Below are positions 7,448 to 16,211 of a stretch of DNA of 26,720 nucleotides, piece after piece. The notes under the pieces were generated by a model, which worked only from the letters and a program-made list of their open reading frames with translations, was not told the origin of the DNA and ran no database searches. Each line of letters begins with the position of its first letter. Position 1 is the first letter of the stretch. The stretch comes from JBBDRX01 sp040905245 (GTDB taxonomy: Bacteria > Bacteroidota > Rhodothermia > Balneolales > Balneolaceae), in assembly GCA_040905245.1 (NCBI GenBank), contig JBBDRX010000085.1:1-26720 (forward strand). Reading direction: 5' to 3'. The position numbers were made by a program, and so were the translations under genes.

Positions 7448-9364
7448 TCGTTGAGTCTGTCGGATCGATCTCTGCTGAGGAGATGGTTTGAAGAAGATCG
7501 GGTTGAATGGGGTCTGGATGATGAGCACCGTGGTGAGTTTGGTCAACCGGGAGGCAGCAGGCAGACCTGGGAGGCAGCACTGCGGCGAGGCTGGCTTGGG
7601 CAAATGACTGCTCCGGAGCCGGGCCAGTCACTGGATGGCGAGCTGCTCTATCCCGGAGTGAGTACTCTGGACGAAAAAAGTGTTTGGGCACGGTTTTCCC
7701 GATTTGTTCGATATGTAAAAGAGTGGACAGAAGATGTACAGAAGAGCCGTCCGCCGGATGAGTGGGTTGCGTTGTTGAGAGCCTGGGCGAAGCGGTTGTT
7801 TGGTGAGACGACCGAAACAGAAGAGGAGTGGTTGCAGATCGAGAACAGTCTTGAAACTATGGCCAATGAAGCGAACTGGAGTATGGATGGGACTCATATA
7901 CCTTATTTCATGATTCGCAGTATATTGGAAGATTCTATTGATAGTTTTTCGACTGGAGTGGCTCTCTATGCAGAGGCCGCTGTTTTTCACTCCATGGTTC
8001 CGGCCCGCACTATTCCGTTTCGTGTGATTGCTCTTTTGGGGCTCACGGACGAACAGTTCCCCCGAACTCCGGATGCGCCCTCCTTTGATCTGATGCAGGC
8101 GGATCCCCGTGCGGGTGAGCGGGATCGGCGACGAGAGGACAGAAACCTGTTTCTGGAGTCTGTGATGGCGGCCGGAGAGGCGCACTATTGCAGCTACGTC
8201 GGGCGTAGTCGACACGATGATGAACCGCTTCCGCCATCGGTCATTCTGGATCAGTGGATTGACCTGGTTTCGTCCAGTTGCGGGTTGAGTCGGGAACAAT
8301 GGGTTTGCCAGGAGCCTATTGGAGGCTTTTCTCCATCTCTCTACCAGCCGGACGGTCCCCGGGGATTTTCGAGTGAGTATTGCAGGATTGCAAATTCGGT
8401 AAAAAAAGGTGACGAGCCAGAGGGGCTGTCCCTTTCTGAGCCGCTTGCTGTACCGGAAGGAATCAACGAGAACCGGGTTACTGTGAGTGAGCTTGAGAAG
8501 TTTGTCAGTAATCCGATTCGTCAGGTATTACGTAAACAGTTCGGGATGCGATATTCAGAATTGCCGGATGGACAGAGAGAAGAGTTTGTTATATCGGGGC
8601 TGGAGAGGTATCTGCTTTTTGAGCGTATTTTGGGCTGGACCTTCGAGGGCTGCACAGCATCCGGAATCCATCAGGCTCTGACTACATCGGGAAGTGTACC
8701 AGAGAGCTGGCTTGCTGTCAAAATGTTTGACAAGCAGATTCGAGAGGCGGAAACGGCCAAAAATGCAGCAGAGAGTATCGGTATTGAAGCTGGAGTATCC
8801 CGTAAATTTATGTCTATCGACCTGGAAGACATATTAATAACAGGAACAGTTCTTAGTTATTCGAAGAATTGTTCTCTGGATATTTATCCGGCAAAATCGA
8901 AAGGAAAAAGGATTGCAGTCAGTTTTCTCCGACATCTTTTGCAGTGTATGGGTGCTGAAAATCATGGAGAAGAAGAAGAGCGGATGGTGCTTTTCCTGGA
9001 TGGAAAAGGTGATGCGGAGTGGTATCGTCTCAATCACGTTACGGATGCAAATCATTACCTCTCTCGATTTGTCTCGGACTACCTGGAGGCATCCCGTAAT
9101 TTGACGGTTATACCGGTTAATTCGGCCTGGAAATATCAGGAAAAGCGAAGTAGTCGTGAACGTCCGGAACCGGATACCGGCCTGGAAGAAGCGAATTCCT
9201 GTTGGATCGGTAATCCGTTTACAAAATCGAAAGGGGAGCGGGACGATCAGTTTGTGGAACTGATTCTGGGCCATTCAGCACCCCTTGATGTGGAATTGAT
9301 AAAATGTGTGGCGGAGAGATGGTTTGAACCTGTCATTGAGGTTATGGAGAAGGTCGAATGGTAG
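7448..9364 (+). CDS. recC: Exodeoxyribonuclease V gamma subunit RecC, C-terminal part (after assembly gap)
   Basis: These 638 residues continue RecC from just before the LLRRWFEEDRVEWGLDDEH segment, which matches the E. coli RecC region around 'LRQWVNESGIRWGIDDD'. Later landmarks are PARTIPFRVIALLGLTDEQFPR (about 185-205 of this part), the RecC 'P-F-R-V-x-x-L-L-G-x-x-x-x-x-F-P' motif, followed by DLMQADPRAGERDRRREDR. The inactivated helicase and nuclease folds of RecC carry no catalytic set, as expected. With the N-terminal part the total is about 1,001 residues; E. coli RecC is 1,122. The stop overlaps the recB start by seven bases. Confidence 0.95.
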   Translation, partial: SLSLSDRSLLRRWFEEDRVEWGLDDEHRGEFGQPGGSRQTWEAALRRGWLGQMTAPEPGQSLDGELLYPGVSTLDEKSVWARFSRFVRYVKEWTEDVQKSRPPDEWVALLRAWAKRLFGETTETEEEWLQIENSLETMANEANWSMDGTHIPYFMIRSILEDSIDSFSTGVALYAEAAVFHSMVPARTIPFRVIALLGLTDEQFPRTPDAPSFDLMQADPRAGERDRRREDRNLFLESVMAAGEAHYCSYVGRSRHDDEPLPPSVILDQWIDLVSSSCGLSREQWVCQEPIGGFSPSLYQPDGPRGFSSEYCRIANSVKKGDEPEGLSLSEPLAVPEGINENRVTVSELEKFVSNPIRQVLRKQFGMRYSELPDGQREEFVISGLERYLLFERILGWTFEGCTASGIHQALTTSGSVPESWLAVKMFDKQIREAETAKNAAESIGIEAGVSRKFMSIDLEDILITGTVLSYSKNCSLDIYPAKSKGKRIAVSFLRHLLQCMGAENHGEEEERMVLFLDGKGDAEWYRLNHVTDANHYLSRFVSDYLEASRNLTVIPVNSAWKYQEKRSSRERPEPDTGLEEANSCWIGNPFTKSKGERDDQFVELILGHSAPLDVELIKCVAERWFEPVIEVMEKVEW

Positions 9365-12300
9365 AAAAACGTGAATTTCAGCTGTTTGAGAGTGAAATCT
9401 GTCCACGGCTTCTTCTGGAAGCGAGTGCGGGAAGTGGTAAAACCTGGATGCTTACAGGACTCTACATTCGTCTCTTGCTGGAGAAGGATGTAACGGTCGA
9501 AGAGATTCTTGTACTTACTTTTACAAAATTGGCTACCAAAGAGTTAAAGGATAGAATTCAAACTCATTTGAGGGAGTCTGTTCGGGCACTGGAGCAACAA
9601 GACGGGGAAGGGGACCCATTTTTGGAGAAGTTGATACTCCGCTATGGAGACAGTAAAAAGGCGTGCGTGGTACTCGCCAACGCTCTGCAGGATTTTGACC
9701 GCGCGGTAATCGTTACAATTCACGGGTTTTGTCAAAAGATCTTAAAAGAAGAGACGCTGCTGACCGGAAGCCCGTTTGCAATTGAGGTAGAGGAGGGTTC
9801 GGAATTGCTACAACGGGCACTGGAAGATGAGTGGAGGGTATGGCTGCATACATACGGTTCATCGGATTATGGCAGAGTTTTGTTGAATTATATCGAATCA
9901 GAGGTGAAAGATCTGGAATCAATGCGAAAATGGATGAGCCCGTTTCTGAATCAACCTGCTGCGGTAATCAGGTGCAAGACAGAGGGAGACCCGGAATCTT
10001 TTTTCAGTGAAATGGTCTCCATGTGGGAAGAGTTCCGGAAGCGATGGTCGGCCGGAAAGCAGGAAATTCTTGTTGCCATTCGGGATTCAGGTGTACACAA
10101 GGGCTACGTGACCAATCATCTGGAGTCTCGGGAGGAGAAGATGGACCGGATGGTACGGAATCAACTTCCGGATGATTTGAATCGTAAATGGCTCGAATAT
10201 TTTTCACTCGAGTACCTGGATGACAAAACACCTGATAGCAAGGAGGCACCGGTTCACCCCTTTTTCACATTCTGCGATCACTTCCTGGAGCTCTACAGTC
10301 GTGCGGAAGGGATGTCCATTCAGATGCTGCTCCGATTTGCGAATTCAGTTATGAAGAGGCGCGAGCAGCAGGCAATGGAGCTGGATCGTTTGAACTATCA
10401 GGATCTGCTTAACCATGTGGAACGGGCCATCGTCGGCTCGCCACAGGCAGAGAAGCTGGCTGCCCGTCTGCTTAAGCGCTATCCGTATGCACTGCTGGAC
10501 GAGTTTCAGGATACTGATCCACACCAATACAACATATTTCGGGAGATCTATCCACAGAGAGAGGGGCCGCATGCTATGATCATGGTGGGAGATCCCAAGC
10601 AGGCGATCTATTCGTTTCGGGGCGGGGATGTCTTTACGTACCTGCACGCTCGGTCGGAGACCCCGAAGGAAGCGCGATATACCCTTCCCCGAAATTTTAG
10701 AAGCCGGCCTTCCATGATCGAAGCGGTAAACCGACTCTTCAGTCCCGGCCATTCGATCCCTTTTCTCGATTCGTCCATACCGTTCCGGCCGGCAGAGCCA
10801 GGGGTACCGGAACGAGAAAATATGTACTGGTTGAATGGAGATAATCCACCTCCGGCAACTATTTCGCATGTCGGGGAGAGTGGAGAGGAAGAGCTGTGGG
10901 ACGAGATGGCTCGTCAGGTAAAAGAGCTTCTTCGGTTGGGAGAGTGCGGAGAAGCTTTGATTGGTCCTGAAGGTGATCGAAGGCCTGTTTCCGGGGGAGA
11001 TATAGCAATACTGGTTTCGACAAACCGACAGGCCGAGAAAGTTCGCCGTACCCTGTTTCGTACGGGAATTCGTTCGATCAGTAAAAGAAGAGAGAGTGTT
11101 TTTTCCACTCGCGAGTCGGAGATGCTGATTCGCATTTTTCGGGCACTTCTGAACCCATTGGATCAGCACGCTTTTCGGGATCTTGTCACAACAGGCTTGT
11201 TTGGTTCGGACCTGAATCGGATCGATCTCCTTATGGAGGATGAAAGCTTCCTTCGGGGATGGAGGGAAGAGCTATTTGCTCTGAAAGAGGTTTGGGCGAA
11301 GAGGGGATGCTATCCCATGGTGAGACGGCTGTTGTTCAGTACGGAGAGACTTTCAAGAACGGCCTGGTGGGACTCCAGAGAGCGAATGTTAACGAATCTG
11401 CAACAGCTGATGGAGCTTATCAGCGAAGCGGAGGCGCGACATGCTCTGGGACCTGGAGCTCTTTTGGGATGGCTTTTGCAGAAGCGAAGAGAGGCTTCTG
11501 ACCGTGATGAGGAGGTTCTTCACCTGGAGAGTGATGAGAATCTGGTTCGGGTCATGACCATTCACGGAAGCAAGGGGCTGGAGTTTTCGATTGTCTTCTG
11601 TCCGACACTCTGGTATGTCAGAAGTATGTTTAAAAAGCAATCTGTTGAACTTTGTCATCAACCCGAATCGCCATTTCGGCCAGAAATTGTAGTCGGGGAT
11701 CCAAACTCCGAAGAGATGAAGACTGCGGCCCGTCGATCCAGATTCGAGCAGATTGGTGAAGAGATTCGCAAGTGTTATGTTGCACTGACACGCGCCCGGT
11801 ACGCCTGTCATATTTTTCTCCATTCCAATACCTCATCACATCTTTCCGGTTTGGGGGCCCTGCAACGAGGGCCGAAACAGGTAATCGAAGACCTGGAGAA
11901 AGGCGTCAAACTTGATTCCAAAGGTGGGCCGAGCTCCTCTGATCTATGGACGTCCATAATGGAGCTGCCAAATTCTTACCCCGATCTGTATCAGTTTGCC
12001 GAATTGAAACAGCCAGCTTCTGTCTCGGATTCGAAGGTTTCTCATGAGGCCCCGGCCGGCCCTGCTTCGATGAATGGGGAAAACCGTACCCTGACAGCGA
12101 GATCGTATGCAGGACCAGTGAGGCTGCAACCTTCTCTTCGGAGATATAATTTCTCCGCACTCAGTGACCGTGGCCGTAGTCGGGAGGATGGGCGTGATTA
12201 TGATGACCACACGTCTCTGTCACTCCAGCCGGATTCGGATGTGTCCGATGAATCTGAAGAGGACATGATACGCCGATCTATATTTCAGTTTCCCAGAGGG

Positions 12301-12969
12301 ACACGGGCAGGTACGTTCATTCACAAACTGTTTGAACATCCTGACTTCGACTTCCGGAGCCTCCGCAATCGCCGTTCTGTGATCCGGGAAGTCAGTGATC
12401 GGTACGGTATTGGCCAGGAGTGGAAGGGGGTGTTGGAAAGGATGCTTGAGGCGGTATCGAAAGCCGATTACGGCTCGCTCAAACTGAATCAGGTGGCTCC
12501 TGAGCAGATGGTAAAGGAGATGGAGTTCTACTTTCCTTCAACTGACACGAATATTGAGACACTTCAGCGTGTGATTCGTACATCGGAGACTCGCTCCTCT
12601 GGCAAAACAGAAAGCCTTTCCGGTCTGATGAACGGTTTTATCGATCTGGTAGTCCGTTTTAAAGGGAAATACTATATCCTGGACTACAAGTCCAACCATC
12701 TGGGATCTTCCATGGAGGACTATTCTGAAAGTGAACTGAACAAAGTGATGCTCCACTCAAACTATGATCTTCAGTATCACATCTATCTCGTAGCTCTGGT
12801 CAAGTATCTGCGTTCCAGGGATCCCGCTTTTTCTTATGATAAGTCGATAGGGGGGATCTACTATCTGTTTGTGCGGGGGATGTCTCCCGGCTGTCCCGAT
12901 GGAATCTATCATGCGAAGCCGCCCAGGGAACGTATTCAGGAACTTGAATCGATATGGAGTTCCAAATGA
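9358..12969 (+). CDS. recB: Exodeoxyribonuclease V beta subunit RecB (helicase–nuclease)
   Basis: The 1,203-residue RecB is the 3'-5' motor and sole nuclease of RecBCD. SF1 helicase motifs are intact: Walker A ASAGSGKT (K28), LVLTFTKLATKEL, Walker B LLDEFQDTDPHQ, VGDPKQAIYSFRGGD, MTIHGSKGLEF and CYVALTRAR. The C-terminal nuclease domain keeps H989 (GTFIHKLFEH), D1096 (GFIDLV), D1109 and K1111 (LDYKSN), equivalent to E. coli H956, D1067, D1080 and K1082, so nuclease activity is expected. Length is close to E. coli (1,180). A linker of low similarity at about 860-970 joins the halves. The ATG is preceded by GGAGAAGG inside recC; overlaps with recC and recD imply coupling. Confidence 0.98.
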   Translation: MVEKREFQLFESEICPRLLLEASAGSGKTWMLTGLYIRLLLEKDVTVEEILVLTFTKLATKELKDRIQTHLRESVRALEQQDGEGDPFLEKLILRYGDSKKACVVLANALQDFDRAVIVTIHGFCQKILKEETLLTGSPFAIEVEEGSELLQRALEDEWRVWLHTYGSSDYGRVLLNYIESEVKDLESMRKWMSPFLNQPAAVIRCKTEGDPESFFSEMVSMWEEFRKRWSAGKQEILVAIRDSGVHKGYVTNHLESREEKMDRMVRNQLPDDLNRKWLEYFSLEYLDDKTPDSKEAPVHPFFTFCDHFLELYSRAEGMSIQMLLRFANSVMKRREQQAMELDRLNYQDLLNHVERAIVGSPQAEKLAARLLKRYPYALLDEFQDTDPHQYNIFREIYPQREGPHAMIMVGDPKQAIYSFRGGDVFTYLHARSETPKEARYTLPRNFRSRPSMIEAVNRLFSPGHSIPFLDSSIPFRPAEPGVPERENMYWLNGDNPPPATISHVGESGEEELWDEMARQVKELLRLGECGEALIGPEGDRRPVSGGDIAILVSTNRQAEKVRRTLFRTGIRSISKRRESVFSTRESEMLIRIFRALLNPLDQHAFRDLVTTGLFGSDLNRIDLLMEDESFLRGWREELFALKEVWAKRGCYPMVRRLLFSTERLSRTAWWDSRERMLTNLQQLMELISEAEARHALGPGALLGWLLQKRREASDRDEEVLHLESDENLVRVMTIHGSKGLEFSIVFCPTLWYVRSMFKKQSVELCHQPESPFRPEIVVGDPNSEEMKTAARRSRFEQIGEEIRKCYVALTRARYACHIFLHSNTSSHLSGLGALQRGPKQVIEDLEKGVKLDSKGGPSSSDLWTSIMELPNSYPDLYQFAELKQPASVSDSKVSHEAPAGPASMNGENRTLTARSYAGPVRLQPSLRRYNFSALSDRGRSREDGRDYDDHTSLSLQPDSDVSDESEEDMIRRSIFQFPRGTRAGTFIHKLFEHPDFDFRSLRNRRSVIREVSDRYGIGQEWKGVLERMLEAVSKADYGSLKLNQVAPEQMVKEMEFYFPSTDTNIETLQRVIRTSETRSSGKTESLSGLMNGFIDLVVRFKGKYYILDYKSNHLGSSMEDYSESELNKVMLHSNYDLQYHIYLVALVKYLRSRDPAFSYDKSIGGIYYLFVRGMSPGCPDGIYHAKPPRERIQELESIWSSK

Positions 12970-14756
12970 ATCAATACCGAAAAGCCGAACGTGAATCTGG
13001 CGAGCCACTGCCATTCTATGAACAAGAGTTGATCCGGGCGATGGAAGTGAAGTACGGACCTTTACCGGTGATAGTCTCTGCATCGCTGGTCTATCTATCC
13101 CTTTTCGTACGGGCAGGCCATGTCTATCTGCCTCTTGATCGTACGCTTACAGAATGGGGAGAGTTACTGGATCTGGAAGAGCGGTATTTTCCAAATCTGG
13201 AGAACGCAGATCCCGATGTATTGGATAACCATCCGATCACCGGATCTTCGGACGGAGATGCTCCGCTGGTTTTCGTAAAAAACCATCTGTCATTCCGTAT
13301 TCACCATCAACAGGAGAAGAGGCTTGCAAAACAGCTGAACAGGATTGCGCAGTCAAAAGGAGCTTTTCCGGCAGAAGAGGTGAGGGAGAGTCTTGAGAAG
13401 ATGTTTCCGGATGGGGATGAACCGATAAACTGGCAGCGGGTTGCAGCAGCGGAAGCTCTTGCCAACCGCCTTCTGATACTGTCAGGAGGGCCCGGAACGG
13501 GAAAAACGACCACGGTTGCAAAGATTATACAGTTGATGCAGAAAGTAGGCGGTCAGCGTTTATCTGTTGCAGTGACGGCACCTACGGGTAAAGCGGCTGC
13601 CAGATTGAACGACTCCCTTTTGAACCAGATATCCGGCGATCTTCCGGAATCGGATGGACGTCTCTGGTCGGGGACCCTGCACCGTCTCCTTTTCGGAAGG
13701 GGAGACCGGAAGATGCTTCCACCGGTCTGGACAGAACCGCTGATTTACGATCTTGTGGTGGTGGACGAAGCCTCAATGGTGGACCTTTCGATGATGTATC
13801 GCCTGATGGAACACCTCGGAGAAGAAACCCGGCTGATACTTCTCGGTGACCACCACCAGCTATCCAGCGTCGAAGCGGGAGCCGTTCTGTCAGAAATCTG
13901 TCGAAACAAAAGAAATCTTTTTTTACCGGAAACAGCAGAGGCTTTGCAGCAGCAGACTGGATACAGTGCGCTACCCACGGGCGAGCAATCCGATCTGGAG
14001 AACTGTACGGTCTATCTTGAGAAGGGATACCGATTCGACAGCCTTTCCGGAATCGGGCAACTGGCGGAATCCCTCCGAAACGGAAATTCGGAAGAGACTG
14101 CAGAGATTGTCTCCGGGGAGTGGCCGGATCTGTCTACCGTGAATTTCTCGTATGGAGAAGATGCGATCGCGGAGCTCTCGAGACAGTTCGTGGCAAGGTA
14201 CAAAGAGGCCGAATTGTTGAGTCCGGAAGAGATGCTCGATTTCTGGAGCCGTGAGATCTGGTTGACGCTACCGAAAAGAGGGGTGTTCGGTTCTGTTTCT
14301 CTAAACCGATTCGTAGAGGATTGGCTTGAACGGGAAGAAGGGATCCGACGGTTGAATGGATGGTATCATGGCCGCCCGGTTATGATTACACGAAACGACT
14401 ACACTCTGGAGGTTTACAATGGAGATTTTGGTGTCTGTATTGAGAAGGAGCCAGGATACTTTGAACTTCTTTTGCAACAGCCTGGCCATTCGGTTCGGAC
14501 CCTTCCTGTTGAGCGTCTGGGGGATACGGAACCGGCTTGTTTTTTGACTGTTCATAAAAGTCAGGGATCAGAGTTCGATCGGGTTCACCTGCTTTTGCCG
14601 AAGGACCCCTCCAGGTTTATGACTCGTGAGCTGATTTATACAGCCATTACACGTGCCCGATCACACTGTTTTCTATATGGCGATCCACAAAGGGTTGTTG
14701 AGGCATCGGAAAATCCGACGGAGAGGTTCAGCAGTCTCTCCTCATATCTGTTTTAA
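12966..14756 (+). CDS. recD: Exodeoxyribonuclease V alpha subunit RecD (5'-3' helicase)
   Basis: The 596-residue RecD is the 5'-3' SF1B motor of the complex. Motifs are complete: Walker A SGGPGTGKTTT (K180), VTAPTGKAAARL, Walker B VVVDEASMVD, LLGDHHQLSSVEAGAVL, MITRNDYTLEVYNGDFGV, TVHKSQGSEFDRV and YTAITRAR. E. coli RecD is 608 residues. I chose the ATG at 12966: it overlaps the recB stop as ATGA and has GGAG six bases upstream, whereas the ATG at 12954 overlaps that same GGAG. The stop at 14754-14756 shares a TTAA with the convergent ftsE stop. Confidence 0.97.
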   Translation: MNQYRKAERESGEPLPFYEQELIRAMEVKYGPLPVIVSASLVYLSLFVRAGHVYLPLDRTLTEWGELLDLEERYFPNLENADPDVLDNHPITGSSDGDAPLVFVKNHLSFRIHHQQEKRLAKQLNRIAQSKGAFPAEEVRESLEKMFPDGDEPINWQRVAAAEALANRLLILSGGPGTGKTTTVAKIIQLMQKVGGQRLSVAVTAPTGKAAARLNDSLLNQISGDLPESDGRLWSGTLHRLLFGRGDRKMLPPVWTEPLIYDLVVVDEASMVDLSMMYRLMEHLGEETRLILLGDHHQLSSVEAGAVLSEICRNKRNLFLPETAEALQQQTGYSALPTGEQSDLENCTVYLEKGYRFDSLSGIGQLAESLRNGNSEETAEIVSGEWPDLSTVNFSYGEDAIAELSRQFVARYKEAELLSPEEMLDFWSREIWLTLPKRGVFGSVSLNRFVEDWLEREEGIRRLNGWYHGRPVMITRNDYTLEVYNGDFGVCIEKEPGYFELLLQQPGHSVRTLPVERLGDTEPACFLTVHKSQGSEFDRVHLLLPKDPSRFMTRELIYTAITRARSHCFLYGDPQRVVEASENPTERFSSLSSYLF

Positions 14757-15436
14757 AGAGAGGAACTGTCTGTCTCTTCCAGGTTGCCTTCTGTAATGCG
14801 AACAGTACGATTGGGATATTTTTCTACCGTATGGTAGTCATGGGTAACCATCAGTACCGCCATACCCCGATTGTTGATTTGCTTCAGAAGGTCCATGATA
14901 GATGCCGATGCCTCCGGATCAAGATTTCCCGTCGGTTCATCTGCCAGCATGATTCTGGGTTCGTTGGCCAATGCACGGGCAATGACGACTCGTTGCTGTT
15001 CTCCCCCGGAAAGATCGTCCGGCATCGCTTTACGTCGATGGCTCAGTCCTACCATTCCGAGCACTTCCAGTACCCGTTGCTTGATAAAGCTTCTCTTCTG
15101 TCCGATGACTTCAAGAGCAAAAGCAACATTTTCATAGACATCCCGGTCCGGCAGGAGCTGAAAGTCCTGGAATACAATGCCGAGTCTTCTGCGAAGATAG
15201 GGGACTTCACGATCCGGAAGAGAGACCAGATCGTGTCCTGCCACCCGGATGGTTCCTTCGTCCGGTTTGATATCACGATAGAGGAGCTTTAAAAAGGAAC
15301 TCTTGCCGGCTCCGGTTCGACCGATCAGATAGCAGAACTCTCCAGTATCCAGCGAGAAGCTGATACGGTCCAGAATCGTTCGATACCCATAACTGACGGT
15401 AACGCTGGAGAGTTGAATTATGCTGTTTTCAGACAT
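14753..15436 (-). CDS. ftsE: ABC-transporter ATPase, FtsE family
   Basis: The 227-residue ATPase has Walker A GRTGAGKS (K45), the Q-loop VFQDFQLLPDRDVYENVAFAL, signature LSGGEQQRV, Walker B IMLADEPTGNLD and the switch histidine in VTHDYHTVE. The VFQDFQLL–ENVAFAL wording is characteristic of FtsE, which pairs with membrane protein FtsX to activate peptidoglycan hydrolases at the division septum. No ftsX lies next to it here, so the partner must be elsewhere, or the protein serves another FtsX/MacB-like permease. Its start overlaps the methyltransferase end by 19 bases. It is the last gene of the minus-strand operon and its TAA overlaps the recD TAA tail to tail. Confidence 0.9.
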   Translation of the reverse strand: MSENSIIQLSSVTVSYGYRTILDRISFSLDTGEFCYLIGRTGAGKSSFLKLLYRDIKPDEGTIRVAGHDLVSLPDREVPYLRRRLGIVFQDFQLLPDRDVYENVAFALEVIGQKRSFIKQRVLEVLGMVGLSHRRKAMPDDLSGGEQQRVVIARALANEPRIMLADEPTGNLDPEASASIMDLLKQINNRGMAVLMVTHDYHTVEKYPNRTVRITEGNLEETDSSSL

Positions 15437-16211
15437 TGGCTCACAATTGTAATTCGATGACTCTGTTCATGTGCAGGTACCAGTTCGAATCCGTCGTACC
15501 GGTTCAGGATGTGGAAATCAGTTTTGTCAAGGATCGAATTCATGGTAGGGTACGACCAGGCTTTCTGTTGGTGTTCTTCGAACAGAACTTGTTGTCCGTT
15601 CTTCCCGCCGTTCTCAAGCAGTTCTATTCTGAAGCGGTTGGTATGTATGCGGCTACTTTCATCGAACTGACTGCTTTGACGATATCGGAAACGGTTGTCG
15701 ACCACCCCTTTTTCTCCATCCAGATATCGAATTGCCTCTCGTGAGTGGCATGGTGTTGTGTAGTCGAATATAAAAAACCCCCGGGGCGTAACACGTTTTT
15801 TACTTCGTTGTGCAGCTGGAGAATCTCCTGTTCTGTGTGCAGGTAGTTGAGGCTGTCAAAAACCATAAAGACTACGTCGAACGTCTGTTTCAGTTGGATA
15901 TTCAGAAAATTCATTGGCCGAAACCGAACAGGAGAGTCCGTCTCTTCGCTTTTTTTTCTGGCGACCTGGATCATTTGTCTGGATTGATCTGTTGCAAGTA
16001 TCCGGTAGTATCCCAATTCTCCCAGGGAGAGAGAGACCGAACCGGTTCCGCATGCCAGTTCGAGTAGCTGTTCGGAGTAGGGAGTGTGGAGCTGAATCAG
16101 GTCGTCAATATAGTCTGCCCATGCTTCATAATCGACATCGCGCATGATATGATCGTACAGCGGAGCCAGTACTGAATAGATCGGTTGTCTGTCCGAATCG
16201 TTACGCTTCAT
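15418..16211 (-). pseudogene. Class I SAM-dependent methyltransferase, split by a -1 frameshift
   Basis: The first 169 codons from the ATG at 16211 encode a Rossmann methyltransferase. They include IYSVLAPLYDHIM, motif I LLELACGTGS (49-58), the acidic ATDQSRQMI after strand 2, VFMVFDSLNYL and LRPGGFLY. The frame then drifts at an A5G4 run (15705-15713) and stops at 15624. The -1 frame from that run continues VVDNRFRYRQ…RITIVSQCLKTA to a TAA at 15418. This supplies the expected C-terminal β-strands, so the whole would be about 264 residues. The break may be a homopolymer error, a real mutation, or -1 slippage at G-AAA-AAG. The substrate is unknown. The start overlaps the pdxA end by 11 bases; the reconstructed stop overlaps ftsE. 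Confidence 0.8.

Noticed and set aside
7628..8299. Minus-strand open frame (223 codons) inside recC
   Set aside because: It is opposite conserved RecC sequence, has no domain, and no Shine–Dalgarno or operon context.
10345..11169. Long minus-strand open frame (274 codons) inside recB
   Set aside because: It lies wholly opposite well-conserved RecB helicase motifs, and its product shows no family pattern.
15624..15704. Calling the methyltransferase two separate genes
   Set aside because: The tail of the first frame after the A5G4 run is unlike the family, while the second frame supplies the missing C-terminal strands without a credible start of its own.
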